A DNA stretch of 7,369 nt from an uncultured Clostridia bacterium (GTDB lineage: Bacteria; Bacillota; Clostridia; Oscillospirales; Oscillospiraceae): contig CAMHER010000094.1 in assembly GCA_946184215.1 (NCBI GenBank), positions 1 through 7,369 on the forward strand. The letters run 5' to 3'. Made by a program: the position numbers and the translations under genes. Below, one piece after another: positions 1 through 6,956 of this stretch; the first letter of the stretch is position 1; the number at the start of each line of letters is the position of its first letter. The notes below the pieces were generated by a model. The model had not been told where the DNA came from, made no database searches, and saw only the letters and a program-made list of their open reading frames with translations.

Positions 1-686
1 CGGAAAAATACAACTATCCGGTAGATATCGAGTATGCGTGCAACTTCACGGCGCAGGGAGACTATCGAGTCAATCTGCTGCAGTGCCGCACCATACAGAC
101 CAACGGGATCGGACAGGCCGGCGTAAAGCCCAAGGTGAAGGATACCCTGTGGCATATTCGCGGCAACTTCATGGGCGGGAATGCGGCCATCCCCGTGCGA
201 TATGCGGTTTTCGTCAAAGTGGAGCCATACCTCTCCCTGGCCGAACAGCAAAAGTATGCCGTAGCCCGGGCGGTTGGAGACTTGAATCTGAAGCTTCGGG
301 ATCAGAACGCTATTTTGATCGGGCCGGGCCGCTGGGGAACCACAACGCCCAGCCTTGGTGTCCCCGTGCGCTTTGCGGAAATCAACCATTTCGCCAGCAT
401 GTGCGAGCTGGCGTACAGCTCACACGGACTGCGCCCGGAATTGAGCTATGGAAGTCACTTCTTCCAGGATCTGGTGGAGTCCGGTATCTTCTATGCGGCG
501 TTCTATCAGGGTACGTCGGACTGCCGGTTCAACGAAGCGGGCTTTGACGCTTTCCCGGATCGCGCTTCGGATTATCTACAGGATGACAAGCTGCGGGGCG
601 TCGTCTGTGTCTATGATTTTGGAGAAAGCGGTGCGATCCTGTATTCGGAAGTGAACAGCCAGGAGTGCTTCCTCGGATTGCTATAG
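1..686 (+). CDS. PEP/pyruvate-binding (PEP synthase-like) protein, C-terminal part only
   Basis: This reading frame is open from base 3 to the TAG at 684-686 and gives 227 residues. The start lies upstream of the window. Fragment residues 6-10 (PVDIE) and 24-29 (NLLQCR) match the end of the ATP-grasp nucleotide-binding domain shared by PEP synthase and pyruvate phosphate dikinase, where an acidic D-x-E and an LQxR stretch close the ATP site. In canonical PpsA a swivelling phosphohistidine domain would come next. Here about 180 different residues follow and then the protein stops. They carry GPGRWG (107-112), a PSLGVPVRFAEI stretch and GSHFFQDL (150-157). From memory, similar motifs occur in PEP/pyruvate-binding proteins of anaerobes annotated only by the ATP-grasp domain. 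The predicted role is ATP-dependent phosphoryl transfer around pyruvate/PEP or a related substrate, in the cytoplasm. The exact reaction cannot be assigned because the N-terminal part is missing. An internal GTG at 135 is not the start, because homologous sequence continues upstream of it. No clear terminator follows. Confidence 0.82.
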   Translation, partial: EKYNYPVDIEYACNFTAQGDYRVNLLQCRTIQTNGIGQAGVKPKVKDTLWHIRGNFMGGNAAIPVRYAVFVKVEPYLSLAEQQKYAVARAVGDLNLKLRDQNAILIGPGRWGTTTPSLGVPVRFAEINHFASMCELAYSSHGLRPELSYGSHFFQDLVESGIFYAAFYQGTSDCRFNEAGFDAFPDRASDYLQDDKLRGVVCVYDFGESGAILYSEVNSQECFLGLL

Positions 687-690
687 GTAA

Positions 691-736
691 GTATCATACA
701 TCCGGTATATCGTGGCAGCAAGGAAAGTCGTATGAT
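691..736. repeat. Cluster of GTAT/ATAC half-sites upstream of the gltB promoter
   Basis: GTAT-C-ATAC (691-699) is a small perfect palindrome. It overlaps ATAC-N5-GTAT (696-708). A 7-base inverted repeat, ATCATAC at 693-699 with GTATGAT at 730-736, brackets the stretch and ends just 6 bases before the putative -35 box of gltB. This position suits an activator or repressor binding site. The arms are short and could be chance. As an RNA hairpin it would have a 30-base loop and no U-tract, so it is a poor terminator for the upstream gene. Confidence 0.3.
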
Positions 737-742
737 GAGCCG

Positions 743-772
743 TTGCTATTTTCCTGTTTACTGTGTTAAAAT
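743..772 (+). promoter_or_regulatory. Putative vegetative (sigma-A type) promoter of gltBD
   Basis: TTGCTA at 743-748 (4 of 6 matches to TTGACA) lies 18 bases before TAAAAT at 767-772 (5 of 6 matches to TATAAT). TG at 764-765, one base before the -10 box, makes an extended -10 element. Transcription would start near 779, giving a leader of about 77 bases that contains the hairpin at 802-834. No sigma-54 type -24/-12 element is visible. Confidence 0.6.
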
Positions 773-801
773 CGGATAAGTTTTTTGTTCGTGCTTCGAT
801 C

Positions 802-834
802 AAGGGACCGCCTGTTAAGTACAGGAGGTCCCTT
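802..834 (+). promoter_or_regulatory. Strong stem-loop in the gltB 5' leader
   Basis: AAGGGACC (802-809) pairs perfectly with GGTCCCTT (827-834). After one G/A mismatch (810 with 826), CCTGT (811-815) pairs with ACAGG (821-825) around the loop TAAGT (816-820), giving 13 base pairs. No T-run follows, so it is not a standard intrinsic terminator. Its 3' arm contains an AGGAGG (823-828) that would be hidden in the stem, while the ribosome binding site actually spaced for gltB lies 10 bases past the stem. It may stabilise the mRNA 5' end, bind a protein, or take part in translational control. Confidence 0.6.
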
Positions 835-843
835 GCGCAGTTC

Positions 844-850
844 AGGGAGG
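844..850 (+). promoter_or_regulatory. Ribosome binding site that fixes the gltB start
   Basis: AGGGAGG lies five bases before the ATG at 856. The only longer in-frame start is a GTG at 763. It sits inside the predicted promoter and would translate through the leader hairpin, so 856 is preferred. Confidence 0.85.
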
Positions 851-855
851 CAAAT

Positions 856-3800
856 ATGGAAAGAAAACAAACCGCTTTCCCGCTGTACCGGGAAGCCTTT
901 GAGCATGACTCCTGCGGAATCGGCGCGGTCATCAGCATTCGGGGCGAGCAAAGCCATCGCACGGTTGACGACGCTTTGAAGATTGTTGAGAAACTGCAGC
1001 ACCGGGCTGGCAAAGACGCCTGCGGCGAGACTGGTGACGGTGTCGGCCTGATGATGCAGATCCCTCACAAGCTGATGGTCAAAGCGGCCGCGGAAATCGG
1101 GATAGAAGGCCTGGGAAACGCGCGAAGCTACGGTGTGGGTATGTTCTTTTTCCCGCAGGATACCCTCAAACGCCTTCAGGCACGTAAGATGCTGGAGATC
1201 ATTGTGTCCCGTCACGGTGTGGGTTTCCTCGGCTGGCGCCAGGTTCCTGTCTGCCCGGAGATTCTCGGCCAGACTGCCCGCGACGCCATGCCCTGTATTC
1301 AGCAGTGCTTTGTCCGGCGTCCCGAGCAGGTACGGGAAGGGCTGGAGTTCGATCGCCTGTTATACATCATCCGCCGTGAATTTGAGCAGAGCGATATCGG
1401 CACATATATCGCCTCTTTCTCAAGCCGCACCATCGTCTATAAAGGCATGTTCCTGGTGCATCAGCTTCGTCTGTTTTATCGGGACCTCCAGGATCCGGAC
1501 TGCGAGAGCGCTATGGCCATGGTCCATTCCCGCTTTTCCACCAACACCAATCCGAGCTGGGAGAGGGCCCATCCCAACCGCTATATCATGCATAACGGCG
1601 AGATCAACACGATCCGCGGCAATGTGGACCGAATGCTGGCCCGCGAGGAGACCATGCACTCTTCCGTCATCGGAGACGAGGATATGGACCGCGTTCTCCC
1701 GGTAGTGGATCAGCGCGGGTCAGATTCCGCCATGCTGGACAACACCCTGGAATTTCTCATGATGAACGGGATCGAGCTTCCCCAGGCTGTCATGATGACC
1801 ATCCCGGAACCATGGGCCAATGACCGCAGGATGAGCCAGGCAAAAAAGGACTTCTATCAGTATTATGCCACTATGCTGGAAGCCTGGGACGGGCCGGCCG
1901 CCATTGTCTTTTCGGACGGAGACAGCGTTGGTGCGGTACTCGACCGCAACGGTCTTCGCCCCTGCCGCTGGTATCAGACGCGGGATGATTATCTGATTCT
2001 CTCCTCCGAAGTCGGCGTTTTGGATTTGCCCCCTTCGGATATCGTAAAGAAATCCCGCCTTCAACCGGGCCGTATGCTGCTGGTCGATACGGTACAGAAG
2101 CGTCTGATCGAGGACGAGGAAATCAAGGCTCGATACGCCGAGCAGAGCCCCTACGGCGAATGGCTGGACGCCCACCTGGTGCACCTGGAGGATCTGCCGA
2201 TTCCCAATCTTAAGGTGGAGAAGCACAGCCAGGAGCTGCGGGATAAGCTGTACAAGGCCTTTGGTTATACCTATGAGGATGTAAAGGACTCCATCCTGCC
2301 GATGGCGAAAACCGGCGCGGAGCCCATTGCTTCCATGGGTACCGACATCCCGCTTGCCGTACTGTCGGAGGCCAGGCAGCCGCTGTTCAGCTACTTCAAA
2401 CAGCTTTTCGCCCAGGTGACGAACCCCCCGATCGACGCGATCCGGGAAAAGATCGTGACCGACACCGCTGTGTATTTGGGCTCTTCCGGCAACCTTCTCG
2501 AAGAAAAGGCGGAAAACTGCACTGTCCTGCAGATCCAGAACCCAATACTCACCAGCGTCGAACTGATGAAAATACGGCATATGGACAGTCCCGGGCTGAA
2601 AGTCGCTACGATCTCTTTGCTTTACTACAAGCGCACGCCGCTGGAGAGTGCGGTCGAACGGCTGTTTGTGGCATGTGACCGCGCTTATAAACAGGGTGCG
2701 AATATTCTGATCCTGTCGGATCGGGGCGTGGATGAGAACCATGTTGCCGTTCCGTCTCTCCTGGCGGTGTCAGCCCTTCAGAAATATCTCGTGCGCACCA
2801 AGAAGCGCACAGCCTTGTCGCTGATCCTGGAAAGCGCTGAACCGCGTACCGTGCATCATTTCGCAACACTTCTGGGCTACGGCGCCCAGGCCATCAACCC
2901 CTATCTGGCGCAGGAATGCATTGAAGAACTGGTCAGCCTCAACATGCTGGACAAGGATGCGGGAGTTGCCATAGATGATTACGACCACGCCATCCTTGGC
3001 GGGATCGTAAAGATCGCTTCCAAGATGGGCATCTCCACGGTCCAATCCTATCAGGCAGCACAGATTTTTGAGTGTGTCGGTATCAGCAGCAGGGTCATCG
3101 ACCGCTACTTTACCAATACGGTAAGCCGCGTCGAAGGAATCGGCATGGAAGAGATCGGTGAAGGCGTGGAGTGGAAGCATGACCAGGCCTTTGAGCCACT
3201 CGGCCTCGGTATCGACACCACGCTCAACGCAGTCGGGACCCATAAGCTGCGCTCCGGTCCCGCGGCGGAAGATCACATGTACAATCCGCTCACCATCAAG
3301 CTGCTGCAGAAAGCGACCCGCGAGGGAGACTATGGGGTCTTCAAGCAGTACACCTCTATGGTGGATAATCTGGAGATCCCCCATACGCTGCGCGGGCTTC
3401 TGGATCTGAAACCCGATCCCGACGGCGGTGTGCCGCTGGACGAGGTGGAGCCGGTGGAAAGCATTGTAAAACGCTTCAAAACCGGCGCCATGAGCTACGG
3501 CTCCATTTCCCAGGAGGCCCATGAGTGCCTTGCCGTGGCAATGAATACCCTGGGCGGTAAGTCCAACTCCGGTGAGGGCGGTGAGACCCCGGACCGGCTG
3601 AACGATCCGCTGCGCTGCTCGGCTATCAAGCAGATCGCTTCCGGCCGTTTTGGCGTAACAAGCGCCTACCTCAACAGCGCTCAGGAGCTGCAGATCAAAA
3701 TGGCACAGGGCGCCAAGCCCGGCGAAGGCGGGCATTTGCCCGGCAGTAAGGTATACCCCTGGATCGCGCACACACGCTGCTCCACGCCGGGTGTCTCTCT

Positions 3801-5394
3801 GGTCAGCCCGCCGCCGCACCACGACATTTATTCCATTGAGGATCTGGCACAGCTCATTTTTGATTTAAAAAATGCCAACCGGCATGCGCGCATCAGCGTT
3901 AAGCTGGTTTCCGAGGCCGGAGTCGGCACGGTCGCCTGCGGCGTGGCAAAGGCCGGCGCGCAGGTTGTGCTTATTTCCGGTTACGACGGCGGTACCGGCG
4001 CGGCCCCCATGTCCTCCATTCATAACGCCGGCCTGCCCTGGGAACTGGGAGTAGCCGAAGCGCATCAGACGCTCGTAAAGAACGGTCTACGTGAACAGGT
4101 CGTCATCGAGACGGACGGCAAACTGATGACCGGGCGCGATGTGGCTGTGGCCTGTATGCTCGGCGCGGAGGAATTTGGTTTCGCCACTGCGCCGCTGATC
4201 ACGCTCGGCTGCTGCATGATGCGCGTGTGCAATCTGGATACCTGTCCCGTGGGGGTGGCAACGCAAAACCCGAAGCTGCGGGCCCGCTTTGCAGGGAAGC
4301 CGGAATATGTGATGAATTTCATGCGCTTTGTGGCACAGGAAATGCGTGAGTGTATGGCTCTGGTCGGTGTCCGGACCGTGGATGAGCTGGTTGGGCGCAG
4401 CGACCTGCTGACTGTGCGCGAAAAGCGAATCACATCCCGGGCAGAGACCGTCGATCTTTCGGCCCTTCTTATGAATCCCTACGGGGAAGACGTCCCGCAT
4501 TTTGAGCCGGAAGCCGTATACCGCTTCAAGCTCTCCGAAACAAAGGATTACAGCATCCTCCGGGAAAAGCTCGGCCCCTCTCTGACCGGCAGTCGGCATG
4601 GGAAGCTCAGGGTGGAAGTGTCCAGTACGGATCGCGCCTTCGGAACCCTATTCGGCTCCGAGATCACGCGCGCTTGCGGAAACAGTCTGCCTGACGACAG
4701 CTATGTGATCCAGTGCCGCGGCGGCGGCGGGCAGTCCTTCGGAGCCTTTATCCCCAACGGTTTGACCCTGCGGCTGGAGGGCGACAGCAACGACGGCTTC
4801 GGCAAAGGCCTCTCCGGAGGCAAGCTGGTGCTCTATCCGCCCAAAGGAAGCCGCTTTCAGGCGGACGAGAACATCATCGTCGGCAATGTGGCTCTCTATG
4901 GCGCAACTTCCGGTAAGGCTTTTATCTCCGGCGTGGCCGGCGAACGCTTCTGCGTAAGAAACTCCGGCGCCACAGCGGTGGTGGAAGGTGTGGGCGACCA
5001 CGGCTGCGAATATATGACAGGAGGCCGTGTCGTCATTTTGGGGCAAACCGGAAAGAATTTCGCAGCCGGCATGTCCGGCGGCATCGCCTATGTGCTGGAC
5101 GAAAAGCATGACCTGTACAAGCGCCTGAACAAAACCGGCCTGGTGATGTCCACGCTGAAAGAGCTTCACGATATTCAGGAACTGGAGTCTCTGATCCGGC
5201 AGCATGTTGAGGCCACAGGTTCAGTAAAAGGCAAAGTCATCCTGGAACACTTTGACGTGTATGTTCCGGCCTTTAAAAAAATCATTCCCCGCGATTATGA
5301 ACGGATGATCGCAGCGATCGCCGCCTTCGAAGGCAAGGGCGAAAGCCGCGAGCAGGCGGAGATTGAAGCATTCACCGCCGCAGTGAAACACTGA
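856..5394 (+). CDS. gltB: Glutamate synthase large (alpha) subunit
   Basis: This subunit hydrolyses glutamine and passes the ammonia through an internal tunnel to 2-oxoglutarate, making glutamate with electrons delivered by GltD. It has 1512 residues, the usual length. Order of domains: a short propeptide (1-19); a class II glutamine amidotransferase (about 20-430) with nucleophile Cys20 in the context DSCGIG, RFSTNT (226-231) and HNGE (246-249, oxyanion hole); the central domain (about 455-740) with NPPID (523-527); the FMN barrel (about 800-1195) with GAKPGEGGHLPG (952-963), PPPHHDIYSIEDL (985-997) and GYDGGTG (1042-1048); Cys1119, Cys1125 and Cys1130 in the C-x5-C-x4-C pattern of the 3Fe-4S cluster; and a C-terminal GXGXG beta-helix (about 1255-1445). 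All expected catalytic and cofactor residues checked are present, so it should be active once the propeptide is removed. The start is fixed by the site at 844-850. The stop is 16 bases before gltD, with which it forms an operon. Regulation is probably through the leader hairpin and the upstream repeats, which is inference. Confidence 0.97.
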   Translation: MERKQTAFPLYREAFEHDSCGIGAVISIRGEQSHRTVDDALKIVEKLQHRAGKDACGETGDGVGLMMQIPHKLMVKAAAEIGIEGLGNARSYGVGMFFFPQDTLKRLQARKMLEIIVSRHGVGFLGWRQVPVCPEILGQTARDAMPCIQQCFVRRPEQVREGLEFDRLLYIIRREFEQSDIGTYIASFSSRTIVYKGMFLVHQLRLFYRDLQDPDCESAMAMVHSRFSTNTNPSWERAHPNRYIMHNGEINTIRGNVDRMLAREETMHSSVIGDEDMDRVLPVVDQRGSDSAMLDNTLEFLMMNGIELPQAVMMTIPEPWANDRRMSQAKKDFYQYYATMLEAWDGPAAIVFSDGDSVGAVLDRNGLRPCRWYQTRDDYLILSSEVGVLDLPPSDIVKKSRLQPGRMLLVDTVQKRLIEDEEIKARYAEQSPYGEWLDAHLVHLEDLPIPNLKVEKHSQELRDKLYKAFGYTYEDVKDSILPMAKTGAEPIASMGTDIPLAVLSEARQPLFSYFKQLFAQVTNPPIDAIREKIVTDTAVYLGSSGNLLEEKAENCTVLQIQNPILTSVELMKIRHMDSPGLKVATISLLYYKRTPLESAVERLFVACDRAYKQGANILILSDRGVDENHVAVPSLLAVSALQKYLVRTKKRTALSLILESAEPRTVHHFATLLGYGAQAINPYLAQECIEELVSLNMLDKDAGVAIDDYDHAILGGIVKIASKMGISTVQSYQAAQIFECVGISSRVIDRYFTNTVSRVEGIGMEEIGEGVEWKHDQAFEPLGLGIDTTLNAVGTHKLRSGPAAEDHMYNPLTIKLLQKATREGDYGVFKQYTSMVDNLEIPHTLRGLLDLKPDPDGGVPLDEVEPVESIVKRFKTGAMSYGSISQEAHECLAVAMNTLGGKSNSGEGGETPDRLNDPLRCSAIKQIASGRFGVTSAYLNSAQELQIKMAQGAKPGEGGHLPGSKVYPWIAHTRCSTPGVSLVSPPPHHDIYSIEDLAQLIFDLKNANRHARISVKLVSEAGVGTVACGVAKAGAQVVLISGYDGGTGAAPMSSIHNAGLPWELGVAEAHQTLVKNGLREQVVIETDGKLMTGRDVAVACMLGAEEFGFATAPLITLGCCMMRVCNLDTCPVGVATQNPKLRARFAGKPEYVMNFMRFVAQEMRECMALVGVRTVDELVGRSDLLTVREKRITSRAETVDLSALLMNPYGEDVPHFEPEAVYRFKLSETKDYSILREKLGPSLTGSRHGKLRVEVSSTDRAFGTLFGSEITRACGNSLPDDSYVIQCRGGGGQSFGAFIPNGLTLRLEGDSNDGFGKGLSGGKLVLYPPKGSRFQADENIIVGNVALYGATSGKAFISGVAGERFCVRNSGATAVVEGVGDHGCEYMTGGRVVILGQTGKNFAAGMSGGIAYVLDEKHDLYKRLNKTGLVMSTLKELHDIQELESLIRQHVEATGSVKGKVILEHFDVYVPAFKKIIPRDYERMIAAIAAFEGKGESREQAEIEAFTAAVKH

Positions 5395-5410
5395 GAGGAG
5401 GGCGGAAGAG

Positions 5411-6802
5411 ATGGGAAAACCGACAGGTTTTATGGAGTATCAACGCTGCGAAAACAAACGCCGTCCACCTTTGGAGCGTATAAGGGATTGGGAAGATATC
5501 TATCTTCCGGTGGAAGGAGAACAGAGACTGCAGCAGGGGGCGCGGTGTATGAACTGCGGCGTGCCTTTTTGCCAGGCAGGCGTCATTTTTGAGGGAAAAC
5601 AGCTTGGCTGCCCGCTCCACAACCTGATCCCGGAGTGGAACGATATGCTGATGGACGGAAACTATGGCCATGCATTGGCAAGACTGCTGAAGACCAACAA
5701 CTTCCCGGAGTTTACCGGCCGCGTCTGTCCCGCTTTTTGCGAGCAGGCCTGTACCTGCGGTCTCTACGACGAACCGATCACTGTGCATGACAACGAGCGA
5801 AGCATTATCGAATACGCCTTCTCTCATGGGATGATGAAACCGCGATTTACGAAAAATGTGTCCGGCAAAAATGTTGTTGTTGTGGGTTCCGGCCCGGCCG
5901 GGCTTGCTGTTGCCGATCAGCTGAATCATCGTGGACACAGTGTTACCGTCATCGAAAAGCATGATCGCGCCGGCGGAATCCTGGCCTATGGGATTCCCAA
6001 TATGAAGCTGCCGAAGGAGCTTGTACAGCGGCGCATTGATCTGATGACAGATGAAGGGGTGACCTTTGTGACCGGGCTGAATGCTTCCGACCCTGCGATC
6101 GCACAGAGACTCATCAGGGAATTTGACGCCGTTGTCCTCTGCTGCGGTGCAGAACAGCCGCGCGATGTCGGCGTGGACACAACGGGAGTACAGGGCGTGT
6201 ATTATGCCATGGATTTCCTTCATGCCGCCGTTGACAGACAGCAGTTCGGGATCAAGACGAATATTCCCGATGCCTCCGGGAAACAGGTCGTTGTGATCGG
6301 CACGGGAAATACTGCCAGCGACTGCGTGGCCACCTGCATACGCCAGGGCTGCAAGAGTGTGATCCAGCTTGTCCGGCGAGGCCGGGAAGATTACCTGGAT
6401 CCCAACGGCGAGCTGCCGCAGGATTATGCGCAAGAGGAAGCTCAGGCTGTTTTCGGTGAAGATCCGCGGGTGTTCCGGCAGAATGTTGCAAAACTGGAAG
6501 CGGACGAAAGCGGTCAATTGCGCGGGATCACGACCAGAGACGGGCAGCTGTATCCCTGCGAGCTGCTGATTGCCGCCACGGGCTTTTCGGGCTGCAGAGC
6601 AGACGTCTGCGAGGCCTTCGGTGTTGAGCGGGAAAAGACCGTTAAAACGGAAACCGGTCGGTATCGGACCAGCATTCCTCATATATTCACAGCAGGCGAC
6701 ATGCATCGCGGTCAATCCCTTGTCGTTCATGCGATCGCGGAGGGCCGCGCTGCAGCAATCGAAGTGGATCGCTTCTTGATGGGGTATACCAACCTGATTT
6801 GA
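5411..6802 (+). CDS. gltD: Glutamate synthase small (beta) subunit, NADPH-dependent
   Basis: GltD oxidises NAD(P)H through FAD and sends electrons via iron-sulfur clusters to GltB. Its 463 residues are slightly fewer than the roughly 470-495 usual for the family. The N-terminal cluster region has CMNCGVPFC (Cys46, Cys49, Cys54), GCP (Cys67), FPEFTGRVCPAFCEQAC (98-114; Cys106, Cys110, Cys114) and one additional Cys116. The FAD-binding Rossmann motif is GSGPAG (159-164), followed by the family signature YGIPNMKLPKE (193-203). The second dinucleotide (NADPH) motif is GTGNTASD (297-304). The C-terminal FAD contact is FTAGDMHRGQSLVVHA (426-441). The family usually shows CPAPC and GGGDTG-like sequences where this protein has CPAFC and GTGNTA; both changes look conservative. 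The ribosome binding site AGGAGGG (5396-5402) sits eight bases before the ATG and just after the gltB stop, consistent with coupled expression of the two subunits. A hairpin terminator follows the stop. Related FAD/Fe-S subunits exist in other enzymes, but adjacency to gltB makes this assignment secure. Confidence 0.95.
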   Translation: MGKPTGFMEYQRCENKRRPPLERIRDWEDIYLPVEGEQRLQQGARCMNCGVPFCQAGVIFEGKQLGCPLHNLIPEWNDMLMDGNYGHALARLLKTNNFPEFTGRVCPAFCEQACTCGLYDEPITVHDNERSIIEYAFSHGMMKPRFTKNVSGKNVVVVGSGPAGLAVADQLNHRGHSVTVIEKHDRAGGILAYGIPNMKLPKELVQRRIDLMTDEGVTFVTGLNASDPAIAQRLIREFDAVVLCCGAEQPRDVGVDTTGVQGVYYAMDFLHAAVDRQQFGIKTNIPDASGKQVVVIGTGNTASDCVATCIRQGCKSVIQLVRRGREDYLDPNGELPQDYAQEEAQAVFGEDPRVFRQNVAKLEADESGQLRGITTRDGQLYPCELLIAATGFSGCRADVCEAFGVEREKTVKTETGRYRTSIPHIFTAGDMHRGQSLVVHAIAEGRAAAIEVDRFLMGYTNLI

Positions 6803-6812
6803 CAGCATCCAG

Positions 6813-6852
6813 CACCATGATAGGAAAAGGCTTTTTGCTATCATAGTGTTTT
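6813..6852 (+). terminator. Probable intrinsic terminator of gltBD
   Basis: Ten bases after the gltD stop, CAC-C-ATGATAG-G-AAAA (6813-6828) folds with TTTT-G-CTATCAT-A-GTG (6833-6848) around the loop GGCT. This gives 14 base pairs broken by two single mismatches. TTTT (6849-6852) follows directly. The U-run is short, so termination may be partial. Confidence 0.65.
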
Positions 6853-6883
6853 CGAATGATAAGGATGAAGTTGATACAAAAAT

Positions 6884-6907
6884 GCTTGTCTTTTGCGACA
6901 GACAAGC
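6884..6907. promoter_or_regulatory. Dyad over the glnN promoter, candidate operator
   Basis: GCTTGTC (6884-6890) and GACAAGC (6901-6907) form a perfect 7-base inverted repeat separated by 10 bases. The left arm covers the putative -35 box and the right arm ends one base before the -10 box. A dimeric regulator bound here would block RNA polymerase. It resembles, but does not match, the GlnR/TnrA box TGTNAN7TNACA: the TGT-to-ACA gap is 12 rather than 11 bases, and the inner A and T are missing. Confidence 0.5.
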
Positions 6908-6914
6908 GTAAAAT
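6886..6914 (+). promoter_or_regulatory. Putative vegetative promoter of glnN
   Basis: TTGTCT at 6886-6891 (4 of 6 matches) lies 17 bases before TAAAAT at 6909-6914 (5 of 6 matches, the same -10 hexamer proposed for gltB). Transcription would start around 6921, leaving a leader of about 67 bases that opens almost directly into the hairpin at 6918-6952. Confidence 0.55.
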
Positions 6915-6917
6915 GAC

Positions 6918-6956
6918 CGCGTAATGAGAGGCAGAACTGCCTCTCATGTGCGTTTT
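6918..6956 (+). promoter_or_regulatory. Stem-loop plus short T-run in the glnN leader, possible attenuator
   Basis: ATGAGAGGCAG (6924-6934) and CTGCCTCTCAT (6937-6947) are perfectly complementary across only two bases. In RNA the likely form is a 9-10 bp stem with a four- or six-base loop. CGC (6918-6920) and GCG (6950-6952) can extend the base, and TTTT (6953-6956) follows. It could be a second terminator catching read-through from gltBD, an attenuator of glnN, or a 5' stabilising hairpin. Its location at the predicted mRNA start favours the last; read-through from gltBD would favour the first. Confidence 0.55.

Noticed and set aside
135..686. A self-contained 183-aa protein starting at GTG 135
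   Set aside because: The same frame is open to the window edge and encodes the conserved end of an ATP-grasp domain upstream of 135, so this is the tail of a larger protein.
763..855. N-terminal extension of gltB from a GTG at 763
   Set aside because: The GTG lies between the -35 and -10 boxes of the predicted promoter and has no ribosome binding site. The extension would translate the leader hairpin and lengthen the propeptide without family support.
687..855. Sigma-54 promoter or known riboswitch before gltB
   Set aside because: A TGGCAG at 713-718 is not followed by the required GC-containing -12 element at the right spacing, and the leader shows only one simple stem rather than a recognisable riboswitch architecture.
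833..980. Leader peptide starting at TTG 833 behind the AGGAGG in the hairpin
   Set aside because: It would overlap gltB out of frame for most of its length, its ribosome binding site is buried in the stem, and its translation shows no amino-acid bias typical of attenuator peptides.
1720..3822. Two minus-strand frames of 340 and 350 codons inside gltB
   Set aside because: No family motif is recognised and they overlap a fully intact conserved gene, so they are codon-usage shadows.
5372..6844. A 490-codon open frame on the minus strand covering all of gltD
   Set aside because: It is longer than gltD itself but reads as low-complexity shadow protein with no recognisable motif. The + strand frame has every GltD signature and a good ribosome binding site. 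Long antisense frames are common opposite GC-rich codon usage.
6884..6907. GlnR/TnrA box at the glnN promoter
   Set aside because: The TGT and ACA halves are 12 rather than 11 bases apart, and the internal A and T of TGTNAN7TNACA are absent. It is kept only as an unassigned dyad.
6918..6952. ANTAR-type antiterminator target RNA before glnN
   Set aside because: The hairpin can show a six-base loop AGAACT with A at position 1, but position 4 is A rather than the expected G. No second matching hexaloop hairpin lies beside it.
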